Positions 12,356-23,665 are shown, counted from the first letter of the stretch. The stretch: DNA of 64,000 nucleotides from Coriolopsis trogii (GCA_020543525.1 JAHYIO010000001.1:186001-250000), one strand, 5' to 3'. Made by a program: numbers and translations. The notes: generated from the sequence alone by a model not told the origin.

Positions 12356-13988
12356 GGGAAAGTCTAGTGACATTCAACTGGGCTAATCTAGTGCAATGCC
12401 AGACATCACTAGTGTGGGACTTCATCATACAGCACCAAGATGCCTTCATCATTAGGAGTATTCAGTGAAGCAGTCAAAGAACCCAGCATGCCTGGATCAA
12501 AGTGAAAAGAGCTCATTGAATCAAGGTCAGGTTGATACTGCCTTCCTTGAGCAGAGGCTTGCAAGTCAAGAAGAAATCTTGATGTAAGAAGAGAGCTTAA
12601 CCTATAGCAGACAACAGGTGAGTTGTTGGTACTTTTATAGTATAACTAAACTGCCTACGGTGCAGAAAGCATGGAAAGAAGACCAATTGATAGTTCATCC
12701 TCCAAATTGTTCACAGTGAGGTTCACCTTCAAGGTTTGGCCAATTAGGACTATTAGTATCACATATTGTAAATATAAATCAGAGCATACTGAGTTTAGAG
12801 TAGATGCAAGGTGCATAATATTGATGAGGACCAATATTCTGCAATTTTTCATGAGTCATGCATACATATAAGAGCATTACAACTGACATGAAGTAGGTGG
12901 CACCTGTGCATAATAATCAGCAGTATATAACAATTACAGAATATAACTTACCATTCTTCAAAAGGACTTGAGACAAGGACAGCCCACCATGCAGCAAGGA
13001 TACTGACTGGCTAGCTTTATAGGTTGCCTTCCATGTAACAATAACAACACACATATCAGCAATGATCAATGCTGAACGAATGGTTGCAACTTCTAAGACT
13101 ATTGTTAGATCTGCAAATCCACATCTAATAAAGGTAGCATTACCTCTATAATTAAAGTATAAGCACAATGGTAATAGCCCCAGTATAATGCTACTCACAT
13201 ACAACCAAGTCTAAAAGACTTACTACAGCTAGCAACTCCCCAGAAGCTAGCATCATAAATCACAGTTGTGTCTTCAAAAGAGAGCTAGTCTAAATATTGA
13301 ACTGTGTGTGTTTTTTTCAGACATAACCAATGTGCAGACTCACATAAATACCCCAGATCACAGGTACAATGGATAAGATAAAAACAGTGAAACTGATAGG
13401 CCATTTTGCACAGTTTGTGCTCAGTGCATACACACGAAGAGATGAGAAAACTTGACTACTGTTAGTCAATGCACAAGAAGTCTTAGTAAAAAAGACACAC
13501 CAGCCCAAGGCAGAAACTGTAGGGGTGCCACAATGATTCCCACATATTGAAGACCAATATCACTTGAGCTGATATATGTATAGTTTTAATTCCATAGCTA
13601 TGCCAGAATAAAAGCTCACCTCTAAGCTAATTAGTATTGATATATAAGGTTAATAAAAGAACTTACATGAAAATGTAGAAGAAGCAGTGGAATAAGAAAA
13701 GAGTTGCAGATCAGGCCTAAGTAGCGATTGCTGAGAAAAAGGACCATGGGTATGTTAAACCTTTGCCTCCAGAATAGATCAATCTCCTGATGTAGTGTAA
13801 TGATATAGTCATAGGTCACTAGAGCTAAATAGGTGTTGTAGGCATCAGAGTGAGTGAACACTGAGGTTGTCATCCAAGAGGGTCTCCAACTTGCCTGAGA
13901 TACTCCAAATGATGGTGTCTAGGGAAAGGCTGTATAGGGTGTGAACATAAATTAGCCTGAGTTACAGTGTGTGTGCTTGGGACACCAG
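12356..13988 (-). CDS. DUF6533-type membrane protein gene, CpG-depleted copy A
   Basis: Multi-span membrane protein of the DUF6533 family, which is abundant in agaricomycetes and has no assigned function. Coding pieces read on the minus strand: YDYIITLHQEIDLFWRQRF and FLSNRYLGLI (13.87-13.65 kb, the DUF6533 signature), then LQYVGIIVAPLQFLPWA, then SSLRVYALS with a long hydrophobic helix (13.47-13.34 kb), then ALIIADMCVVIVTWKATYKA (13.1 kb), and a last exon with SRFLLDLQASAQG and MLGSLTAS (12.6-12.42 kb). No in-frame stop was found in the exons I could join, so it may still be expressed. The whole stretch is AT-rich with only three CpG dinucleotides in about 1.6 kb, unlike both flanks. First exon uncertain. 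Confidence 0.6.
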
Positions 13989-15485
13989 ACGAAATCAACA
14001 TACAAGCCAGTAGTTTGAGGAAGAGCTGTTGCCGGTTGAGCAAAAGACATGGCTCGGGGAGGAATAGCAAGAACCAGAGCAGGGGCGAAAATTCGTGCGC
14101 TACGGAATGCCGTTCTTATAAAGACAAAGATGTAGCGTCTACGCGACATCGGTTCCGTCCAATTCTCCACTTCCGCGATCGGATAAGTTGTCGTCCGACG
14201 GCCATAAACATGGCATCGGACCGTGAGGCAGTATCACCGCGCTTCGGCATGACTGGGGAGCCAGCCGCCCTGAGCAGCGCGAGAACGGAGCTTGAAGTCG
14301 TACGGGATCGAAAGAACTGGCGCGCGCCGCGGGCATTCTCGCGCGGTTGTTGATGCAAGTTCAGCGCGCACGCCACACTGAGTCTGACTCACGCAAGGTG
14401 CAGACGTCACTGTCGAGAATGAAACAACAGAGAAATGTATTCACCTGTGCTGTTCTCCAAGTCACTGCGATCTGGTTGAAATCAGCGCGAGATCCGGACA
14501 GGGAGAGGATAAGCAGATGCCTTGCGAGCCAGTGCGGTAGTGTGGCGACGGTGACACCCGCAGGAAACGCCAGATTGTACTCGAGCGGAGATGATGTGAC
14601 AGATAATAAGGAATGTGTGATGACTCGGAGGCGGTATGAACGACGGAGCCGCGAACGCCAGGAGATCAACGAGTCGCAGTGATGATTTGGCGCATTGAGC
14701 GTAGCATGAGGGAGTCGCGGGTGATTCAGAGGCGACGCACTGGCAGCGGGAGAATGAGACCAAAGCTGAGGTGTACAGTCGCCCAGTAATTTATAGCAGC
14801 AGTAGACGAGGCAAGCAGACGGCTCCCTCACATACAGGGAATATTGAAGTCTCGCGAAAGTCAGAGCAGTTTGTACATGAGAGGCCATGATAGCCGTCGG
14901 CGTCGAGCGAGGCTGGCTAGCGCTCGCCATGATGTTCCACGTGATAATATACATCCCTCAGTCTCCTGACGAACGCGCGACTTCGAGTCAGCCTCTTTCC
15001 TATGAGCACTTTCCAAGATTTACTCACACTCACACTCATCCTACGGCGATAATTAGTGTCGGCACAGTGCTCGATTGACCGCGACTGTTCTTTGATGATC
15101 TGCCTGCGAAAATCATCGTGCGCGCTGGTGGTCCGAGTCGACTGAGGACCGTCTTCGACTCCGAGAGAGCTGGATTAGCACTGGGCTGGACTCACCAGAT
15201 GCACCTCCAAGTCCTATCCCGGATTCCGGACTTTTCTGCTTACTCTGGAGGTGTGGGCCTCGATAGGTGTGTGTTGCAGCTCGTGTCGCCGACGTGTCCA
15301 TCGACTGCGGAATTCATCCCGGCACGATCAGCAGCGTTCATCACGCGAATGAAAGTAATTGGGTCGAGACGACACGGCAGCAAGGACTCCCGCAACATGC
15401 TCACTCTGGAAGATGTGACTTGCGTACACCACGTATGTGTGGAGAGGTTGGTCCTTCAACTATCGATATACTAATCCGTACCGGT
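13989..15485. other. Stretch without a supported gene
   Basis: Normal-CpG DNA between DUF6533 copy A and the decayed SSZ1 copy. A 197-codon minus frame (14361-14954) is open but shows no recognisable domain and no splice-supported extension. Parts near 15.3-15.45 kb may be a very diverged 5' end of the SSZ1 copy. Confidence 0.35.
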
Positions 15486-16790
15486 CAGGCACTCCGAGAG
15501 ATCCGACCAACGTCATCCCCGTGTCCGCTCCTGTGATTCAATAGCCGGGGCTACACCCTCTCTTCTGCTGGATCAGCGCTCAGCACGACTCACCCATAGC
15601 CTCAACCACTGCTACTCGCCCTGCCCGGTCGTCCAAGTCCGGTGGCTGAGACAACATCCCCTTCTCAGAAGACTGTTGCAGATGATGGTCCAGGGTGCTG
15701 TTGTCCGCAGTCCCTAGTTGACTCGGGCACGCGCAGATGCGCTTACTGAAACTGTGATTAACTCCTCCCCGTCTTTCGATCCCTCGAGGAAGCCAGCGCC
15801 GCTGCAGCCGTCACCACTGCCACACTTCCCGAGGAACTGCGCGTAGACCGCTTGTTCATCTCGGATAATCGGTGCTTCCGCCACGAGCTGCTTTCGTCCA
15901 TCGCGCGTTCTGGTTTTCGCTCGACACGCTCTCCGACCACTCCGGCGGCGGCGGCGGCGGCGAGGACACACTGATTCAGCGCCTCGCATACTCGTCCGCA
16001 AAGGAGACAAAGTTCCCCTCGCTGACAATCATATTTCCCGAGCGACAGGCCGGACTTAACAAGAGCTCCGATTCACCCTCGAGCCCGCCAGACGCACTAT
16101 TCCCAGAAGCTTCGACATGCTCCATTGTGTTGTTCGACACCAAGCCAGACCACACCGGAGTCATGACCAGCCCCATTAGAGGTCTACGCCCACCATGACG
16201 GAGCCTGTTACCGTGCGTTTGGGAGACACGGAGTACTGCAGGCCGGTGATCCGCTGGCCTATGGAACTGAACGATACGCTCCGACGAGGCTTATCCAAGA
16301 CGGCCCCAATTCGGTACACATAGGGCATCGTCAGGGCCTGTTGGCGTCGACGCACCGTATGCTTGAGTGCTCGCACGCTGGTGAGAATCCTCGCGCATCT
16401 TGGCGACGGCCCTGACGAGGAGCGTACGGTCAAGACCTCCCTCACACAGGAGCACCACTGGTGAAGGCGTCGTCCGAGACACCTGGCCTGCTCTTTGATG
16501 GAGAGGGACGTGGAGGCGGCGGGCAGTGGATCCCTGTTGTCTTGGAAGACTTGCGCGTCGCGTCGTCGTGTTGATGTCCATCTCGGGGAGGGTGATAGTG
16601 AGAAGAAGGTTGGCTTGAAAGGAAGACCGCGAGAATAGATGCGGATGCTTGGAGACAAGAAGAGCCTGGCGAAGGAGAGCGTCGCTCGTTGAAATGACAA
16701 TGGGCTGCTTGTTTTGCAGAATAGCACGGGGAGGTCAGTGCAGCCGGGGAGGGCGATGCGATCATCGTCACGGTCGATACAGCATTCCAA
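15486..16790 (+). pseudogene. Decayed second copy of SSZ1
   Basis: Runs of DNA match the neighbouring SSZ1 in the same order and strand. Near 15486 a piece resembles the start of SSZ1 exon 3 (ACTCCGAGAGATCC, then GTGTCCGCTCCTG). At 15925-15950 GCTCTCCGACCACTCC matches the SSZ1 segment at about 11030. From 16390 to 16610 a long block matches 11565-11790, including GGGCAGTGGATCCCTGT and TCTTGGAAGAC, corresponding to the QLGEGTDEERE...GQWIPVVLKE part of the protein. Frames are broken repeatedly, whole segments are missing (between about 10700 and 10930 in SSZ1 coordinates and beyond the acidic tail), and a CGG/GGC triplet run at 15945-15962 replaces a coding stretch. No functional product is possible. 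It looks like an old duplicate. Confidence 0.85.
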
Positions 16791-16959
16791 CCCGTGTACG
16801 CGTTCAACATACTCACCTGCACGCGAGAATCGTTTCGAGCTCTATGCCTCGTCAGATGCGTGGAAACAATAAGTGCAAACAACTGACGCAAGGCGACCCG
16901 GTCCGGCTTTCCTGCATTAGTCACCGGTCAGTCCGATTGCTCGCTCTGCTCTTACCACC

Positions 16960-18022
16960 ATGTCCCACAGAGACGACAACCCCTTGCTCGGCGTCGAAGC
17001 CTACGTGTTCGACGTCTTTGGCACCGTCGTTGACTGGCTCGGGAGCGTCACGCGAGCGCTCGCGCAAGTTGCCCCGGAATCATACGCTCATGAGGGTATG
17101 TCTGCACTCCAGGTTAAAGCTTGAGGGAGAACGAACTTGGTCATCTCTACTCTAGACTGGGACAGCTTCGCAAAGGAATGGCGAGCGGGTTATGCTGAGT
17201 ATACGTGCGAAACTACGCTGATCCAAGTCACGCTTGCGTCATGAATGACCAAGATCGCATGTCATGCAGGCGTCGGGTCGCCAGTGGGGGCCCGGGGTCG
17301 AACAATGCGGACGTTATGCATCGAGAGGTCTGAGCTTTCCTCTCCTCTTCCTTTTGAGCGTGAATTGATATAAGACGTTTGGTTCAGATACTTGATGGTA
17401 TGCTGCAGTCCGAGAAATGGACGCACCTTGGGGCTCTGTGGGACGACACAAAACGGCAGGAGCTCGTGCAGTTCTGGCACCGACTCGATGGTTGGCCCGA
17501 CAGCACAAAGGGCCTACACGCCCTGAAGAAGAAGGCGATAATTGGGACGCTATCGAATGGGAACGTCCGGCTCCTCGTCGATATGGTCAGTCTCATATGA
17601 CCACGTACTGTGATCAGCGAGAGTCCATTAATATCCTGTTCGCAGGCTAAGTATGCCGATCTTCCATGGGATGTGGTCTTTTCCGGGGAGCTACTCGGAT
17701 CGTACAAACCGTGCGTCCTCACTCGCTTTCCCATCCGCGCTGTCGGGTCTGTCTTCACTTTGAAGTCTAACATTGAGACTCTAGCAATCCGAAGGTCTAT
17801 CTAGGCGCTGCTCACCACCTCGGTGTGCCTCCGGAAAAGTGCGCTATGGTCGCTGCGCACATATACGACCTCCGCGCGGCCACCTCCCATGGGATGAAGA
17901 CGGTATACGTCCGGCGGCCGACGGAGGATGGGGAGTGGAAAGCGCAGGTGAGAAGCAAACAGGAGGGTGGTGAAGTCGACGTAGTCGTCGACTCGTTTGA
18001 AGAGCTCGCCGCTCTCTTGTAA
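16960..18022 (+). CDS. Haloacid dehalogenase-like hydrolase (type II)
   Basis: Small soluble HAD hydrolase resembling type II 2-haloacid dehalogenases; the natural substrate cannot be told from sequence. Six exons join in phase: 16960-17095, 17156-17204, 17270-17327, 17388-17585, 17646-17710, 17785-18022, giving 247 residues, the expected size. Motif I is YVFDVFGTVVDW with nucleophile Asp18; motif II is the Thr/Ser-Asn box GTLSNGN; the lysine region is SYKPNPKVYLGAA; the acidic motif is AAHIYDLRAATSHGM. The WPDSTKGLHAL segment is also typical. All four catalytic regions are present, so it is probably active. A broken duplicate of this gene follows within 300 bases, and the decayed SSZ1 copy precedes it, so the gene sits inside a duplicated block. 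Confidence 0.9.
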
Positions 18023-18299
18023 TTATGGGTAACTCAGGCTGTCGTCGTACATCTCTTCCAACAGAGACTCGCACGAGCGACACTGAATCTCATCTAGTAC
18101 GTTAATGATATCTACGTGATGCATGACACGCGTATATGGTTGTTGCAGTGCGATGTCCCTGTCAAGTTCATGTCGGGTGCTCATGCTCTCCGGACCGCAT
18201 ATACACATCAGTCGCGCATGGGAAGCCACCTTGCCTGACCGGCTCTCAAGCAACAAGTTGCATGCCGCAAGAGGAACGACTTCGGCTCCGTGAATCATC

Positions 18300-18625
18300 G
18301 ATTCATTCGTTCCTGTCGCTTCCTCCACGACTCTCACCACCACCATGACCGTGGCACGACGACGACGGGGACCTTCGCAAGATGTTGACGCGTACTTGTT
18401 CGAGCTGTTCAGTGGACAGACCCGGAAGGCGTTACGCGGCCTCTGAAACATGTCACACTACGACCTTCGCACTCATTTTAACCTCCGTGCCCCCGCTTTG
18501 TACTATGGAATACAGACTATCTATGTGAGGCGACTGAGGCCCGAGTGTGGGGAGTTAGAGCGGATGTGTAGAGCAAGCAGGAGGGCGGGGGTCTCCGTGT
18601 TGCAAATCCATCTGAGGACCGTCAC
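18300..18625 (+). pseudogene. Decayed fragment of the HAD hydrolase gene
   Basis: Two pieces of the adjacent dehalogenase gene recur here. Around 18344-18420 a frame reads DVDAYLFELFSG, matching the motif I region GVEAYVFDVFG. From about 18450 a stretch reads HYDLRTHFNLRAPALYYGIQTIYVRR, shown by HYDLR and TIYVRR, which matches HIYDLRAATSHGMKTVYVRRP of the parent. DNA matches continue to GTAGAGCAAGCAGGAGGGCGG. The whole middle of the gene (motifs II and III) is missing and the parts are not in one frame, so this is a deleted duplicate. The catalytic nucleophile position reads Glu instead of Asp. Confidence 0.75.
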
Positions 18626-18804
18626 GGTGTCCCTGCTCCCACATTCGCCTTCCTCCGACACTGCTTCTAGTATGAATTTCCGAGTTAGGTGCTTCCGTCT
18701 GTGCTACCAGTAATGTATGACCAAACCAGCTCCGATTTAAGCACGGCAATGTTGAGTAGAGCTAAGTTCCTATGTGTCCTGCTCTATGTCGTCCGGAGGT
18801 CGAT

Positions 18805-20175
18805 TAGCTATCTCTTGGGTGAAAGGGCAAGTGAGCCCAGAATGCTTGGTAAATGAAGAGAGCCCATGGAGGATATGGAGTCGTGCTGGTGCTGATTGTG
18901 CTGAGCTACTGTTTGAAGGTGCAGTAGAAATCTTGAGATCAATATGGAGGTAAGCCTGCCAGGCTACATGTCAGATTGTTGACAATGAACATAACCCTTC
19001 TTCTTACGGTTCAGTGAAGAGAGCCAATTTCTACTCCCTTCAAGTTGAGTGCAAGCTGAGGTTATTCACTATAAGTATTTTAGTTACTAGAGATGTCACA
19101 ATGCTTACTGATTTCATTACAGCTGCAAGCTGCATAATATTCATAATGGTGAGTAGGCTGTAGCCAATATCTAAGCACTCAATATACCATGTATGATCAA
19201 TAGTATGGATTGACTAACATGAAATATATGGCGCCTGTAGACCAGTGTAAGTACAATGCAGGCAGAATATGATATAAAATAACTAATTACCATCTCTCCA
19301 TAACACTTGAGCTAAGGAGATTCCACTACCAAGTAAAAAGGCTGGTCTGCTAGATTTGTAAGCTTTTTGCCATGTTACAGCAATAACACATATATCTGCA
19401 AAAATTGTTGCTCCACAAGAAGTAGCAACCTCTATGGTACAATTAGTATCTTGCTGCCTGATAGAGCCAAATGTCTATCTGACCTCTACATTATAACATT
19501 ATAATATTTTCTCAGATAAAAGCAAAAATTCTTACATGATACTAAATCTGACAGACTGACTAGCATTGGAGCTAACAAGATCTGATGTGTTGGGAGTCAC
19601 AGTCAGAAATTGATTATGGGCCTCATTCTGCAAAATATAATCAGTACTTTTAGAAAATACTACATTTTAGCACTTTACTCACATAGAAGCTGAGAGCTAT
19701 AGGAACAATGGTCAAGACAAATACTAGCAGGCTCAGAGGCTATCTCTTTGGGCTGAGTGCATATATGCGCAGTGATGAGAAAGCTGTAGAGATGATTATT
19801 GACATACCATACATGGTTAAAGAGTTGGAACATACCAGCCCAAGGCAGATATTGCAAGCACTCTATGATGATTCCAAGATGATGAAGACTTTGTGATCTA
19901 ATACAAATTAGTTGCACAGTACAAGTGTGGTGGATGTGTTTGGAGTACCTCTATTTGAGGTCAGAACTTGGATTACTGATGATTGTGAACTCATAGTACT
20001 TACTTGGAGGAATGGTACAAACACAGGATTGATGATAGCATTGTACAGAAGGCCAAGATAGCGGTTGCTCAAGAAGAGTAGAGTAGCTATTCTGAAGTTC
20101 TGCTTCCAGAAGAGATTTATCTCTTGTTGCAGAGTGATGATGTATTCACATCAGCATTCTGCCAGTGTCTTGGCC
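18805..20175 (-). pseudogene. DUF6533-type membrane protein pseudogene, CpG-depleted copy B
   Basis: Second copy of the family. Minus-strand pieces: EYIITLQQEINLFWKQNF and FLSNRYLGLLYNAIINP (20.15-20.0 kb), LGIIIECLQYLPWA (19.9 kb), SSLRIYALSPKR followed at once by an in-frame TAG (19740-19742) where copy C has Trp, then a hydrophobic helix that would continue in frame, and a terminal SRFLLHLQTVAQ (18.93 kb). The nonsense codon cuts the protein after about half its membrane segments. Only about five CpG remain in 1.37 kb. The 5' end is broken at 20167-20175, where a CCAAG-core foldback begins and normal CpG returns. Confidence 0.75.
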
Positions 20176-20250
20176 GAGGACTTCTGGTCAAGACGTCGGA
20201 CTTGGGTCCAAGACACAGTCCTTGTAGCCAAGGTCGGGTACTTGGTAGGC
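20167..20250. repeat. CCAAG-core foldback sequence
   Basis: A perfect 9-base inverted repeat (GTGTCTTGG at 20167-20175, CCAAGACAC at 20210-20218), with further TTGG/CCAA pairs up to about 20250. It lies exactly at the 5' edge of DUF6533 copy B, so it may be an insertion that truncated the gene. Similar sequence occurs near 21.64 and 35.93 kb. Confidence 0.5.
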
Positions 20251-23200
20251 CATGCTAGATGTATTGGGAATTATAGTAGAGAATTCAACGTACTTGTTGT
20301 GAGATGTCGTCAATAAATGTCCACATATGTTGTTGAGCGAAGACCCGAGGTGCTCCAACCAAATGAAGAGGTCGATGAGGTAAGCGCTGGTGAATGGCGG
20401 ATCGCCATGTGCGCTTCGCCCTGCCCTAAGCTTGGGCGGCATTCTCTGAGGTGTGTTCGAGTGCGTGCCTCTTATGTTGAACTTCATTCGTCTGCTTCCT
20501 ACTCTGAGGCTCTCCTTTTGCTGGAATCTGGGTTACACAGGCTGCTGCTGGGCTCACACTATTGTCGTTCTCTGTCGAACACCCTACACTCCTGGGACTA
20601 TGACTAGCACGGACACATCTCCCGCTTGTGCATGCGCGTCCACCGGCCAACCACCCGAACTCGAATGAGTACCACAACAGGCTGTCGTTTTCTGCACGTC
20701 CAAGTCTGGCTTTATGTGAAAATGGAGAGGCATGGTTGTAGACAATCTGTATAAATATATGCCGAGCATGGAGACGATCCTCGACGTTGATTGGATGAGA
20801 GGTTCGCATATGGTGAGTCGCTAGTCGTTGACTGAGCCCTATGCGAGTTGGTTCGGTGTCCTTATATAGCGTAAAATCTCAGGCTTGACAGATAGCGACC
20901 ATCACTTGAGCGACCAACTCAGCCTCTAGTCATTCAAGGCAATGGCGGTTAAGGATCACTTGCATATGGTATGTTGACTACGTGTCACCACTAAGGTCTC
21001 ACCTCCGCCTTCTGTCCCTTAGCTCATGAACTTCTGTTGTGCCCTGCTTCACCCTGGGTGATTCGTGTTCTTGCATACACAGTCATGCAGGTATCATACG
21101 GTCCTTCATCTTTGATGTTCGTATTTCGCTCATCCATCGACCAGATACTTCCCACCCCTCGTTTACTGCTGCTCCTGTCCACAAAATGTACGTCCCTCCC
21201 CTTTAGGTGCCCTTACCCTCTGCCATAATCCGTTCCGACTCCGACCATGTGCTTCTCGCTCACCAAGACAACCATGACTGTATTTAAATCATTAGTGAGT
21301 ATACTTATCTTCATTCATACATGCTGTTGTCCACACTCGGACCAGTAATGCACTCCTGTGCCATCTCCTCGACACTACAATTGCTATCTGCTTCCCTGTA
21401 CATACTGCACACATTGTCACTATGTGTGTACCTGACAGCTTGCCGAAGAGGGTGAGTAACCCATGATGGCACTGATTGGTGTACGGGTCTGGGCAGATAC
21501 GTTAGCTCATAGACGTTGTACCACTTGAATACAAGACAAATATATTTTGTATCATAAATGCTCTCGATAGACCAACAATTGAAGCGGATATGCATGTATC
21601 TTACATGCCTTTGAGACACAACTTGGGTACGTCCTTGAGTGACTTGGCTCAAGGCATTCTCCTTGGGCCAAGGAACCCCACCTGCCTTGGGTCAAGTCAC
21701 CTTTGTCTTGGCCAAGTCACTGACTTGGATGACTTGGCTGCCTTGAGAGCAACATGACAGAATCCTGATGCATATACAATGAGTGCTGGAATCTATCATG
21801 AGCCTGGTCACAATTTTAGGAAATTGTCCAGCAGACCGACATACCGGCAAGGCTGTAAACGATAGAATAGAGTCTGAAGATTGGCGTGAGCTTGATGTAC
21901 AATGACGGGTATCATCGTTACACGACTCACGCGCCAGCAGCCAATATTGGCTCGAATTCTGTAATTCCGTTAGCAGGCATGTCCAGAAATGCAAGGAGAG
22001 TGATCACGGTGGGGGTGTCACATTCATGACTTATATAGTACGCTCACACCATGTATAGCTTCAATATGTATCGTGCTATGCACGGCCCGCAGAGGCTGCG
22101 GCGGGAAAAACCGTGGTCGGAAGAAGGTCAACGTACACCGCACGGTCTATACGTACAACGCCACTATTCACTGTGACTGTATTGGCTCAGACACCGTGCC
22201 TTGCCGCATGGCCGTCATACACTCACAGCCTGAGCCGTCGCGCCAATCGCAGACAGGACTAGCTGCGGATTTGCTGAAGGCTGCGACGCAAATCGGAGGA
22301 TGATACCGTGTACTGACGCGTATGAGTTTCACAACACTGACCGGGCACAACACACGCGCTATGGGGGTGACGTATAGGTAATTGCGTAGGACATCCACAA
22401 AAGCAGATCTCTTGGGTAGCCTGGTTGTCAGCGAACACTCCTTGCCATCCGTACTCCAGCGCGCCTGTAACAGATATGTAGTCGAGTTTGAAAGTATCCA
22501 ATTGGTAGGCATCCTATGGGGGAGAGGCAAGCTATCGTGCAAGGGAGTGCTGGAGGCGCAGCTATGGCAGTAATCGCGGCCAAACGTCGGCCATGCATAA
22601 CCTGAACGGAGGTAGGCGATGGTTCTGTGCGAAGCTCCAGACGTCGCGTCAACTCAGTATCGTCCGAGTCACCGGATCGCTCGTCGTCCATGAGGCCTTC
22701 ATGCTGTGTACAGTGACCCTGTCCCACGGGTCACGAGATCCTCTTGCAGTCTCTGAGCCAATATAGAGTGTCGATAGCGGGTTGTTCGACCTTCGACTTG
22801 ACCGGCCGTGGCGGAAGAGCCGAGAGGATACAAAACTGTCCGCGACGAGCCGCTCGTCTCGAGACAAGAAAACGACGTACGAGGATCACAAATTGCTCCT
22901 TTCCAAGCGTCTCCTTGGCCCCCCTTCCCAGCTTGCGTCCGCGGCCGCGTCCGATATCAACATCATCTGACGGACACCGGCAGATACTTCACCACCACAG
23001 AGACCCAGATAGGTACTCAAAGTACTCCACAGAACCCACAATGTTCGTGTGATAGCATGAGGAGCATTCACGATCTTCGAGGCCTTGGGATGGAGATGCC
23101 AGTGGCAAACCAAGTCGGCGCACTGCAATCTCCCGGAGATGTTTCAACTCATAGGGAGACACAGCGGAGACACGAGAGATTCATTATGAGTACGCAGTGC

Positions 23201-23665
23201 ATTTGCATTGATTCGAAGAAGTCGGCGTTCCGGGATAGTTCAAGCAGCAAGCACAAGGAGGAGTTGCAACTCGAAGATGCACTGTGCAGTGTGCAGCCCG
23301 AGCCTGTCGCCTCGAACCGGGAGTCCAGGAGCGCCCGTTCACGTGATAGCAGTACTCGGCCCGCCGTCCCCATGCACTGAGCGGCGTCCTTGCTTTTCGT
23401 CTCATGTAGTCCCTGGAGCACGACTTGCACGGATGATTGCAGGCATGGACTCGTAGGAATCTTTTACTACTAGTATTCAACTTTTGATATCTAGAGTCCC
23501 ACCCCGAGATGACTTGTATTGTATCGTATTGTATCCTGCATGCTACTAAGTACACAGTCACTCAGACATAGCAGATGGCAGCTTGTTGAGTCGCGGTAGG
23601 CAGAGAACGCTTTCTGCAGAAAGAGAATGGCCTGCAAAGTTGCGTCATGAGGGATTAGAGATCTA
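20251..23665. other. 3.4-kb stretch without a supported gene
   Basis: Only short open frames occur, on both strands. A minus frame at 22168-22542 and a plus frame at 22808-23380 (190 codons) are the longest; neither shows a domain or splice-supported neighbours. A CCAAG foldback cluster lies at about 21.64-21.75 kb. The stretch is probably old duplicated or transposon-derived DNA. Confidence 0.4.
21639..21750. repeat. CCAAG-core foldback cluster
   Basis: An 18-base imperfect inverted repeat (21639-21656 against 21683-21700, two mismatches) encloses a perfect palindrome CCTTGG-G-CCAAGG (21661-21673). It is followed by a second palindrome CCAAGTCA-C-TGACTTGG (21712-21728). The density of CTTGG/CCAAG is far above the surroundings. 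Likely a non-autonomous foldback-type element; no coding capacity or target duplication was identified. Confidence 0.55.

Noticed and set aside
13870..14170. First exon of DUF6533 copy A at MSFAQPATALPQTTG
   Set aside because: The frame is short and its donor does not clearly join in phase to the next exon; left unassigned.
14361..14954. 197-codon minus-strand frame as a gene
   Set aside because: No recognisable family and no good start or splice context. It lies between two duplicated segments and may be chance.
15945..15962. GGC/CGG triplet run as a functional microsatellite gene part
   Set aside because: It lies within the decayed SSZ1 copy, where the frame is broken, so it is a repeat expansion in a relic.
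22808..23380. 190-codon plus-strand frame as a gene
   Set aside because: Composition is mixed, with no domain, no hydrophobic or structural pattern and no splice-supported extension. The region is flanked by decayed duplicates.
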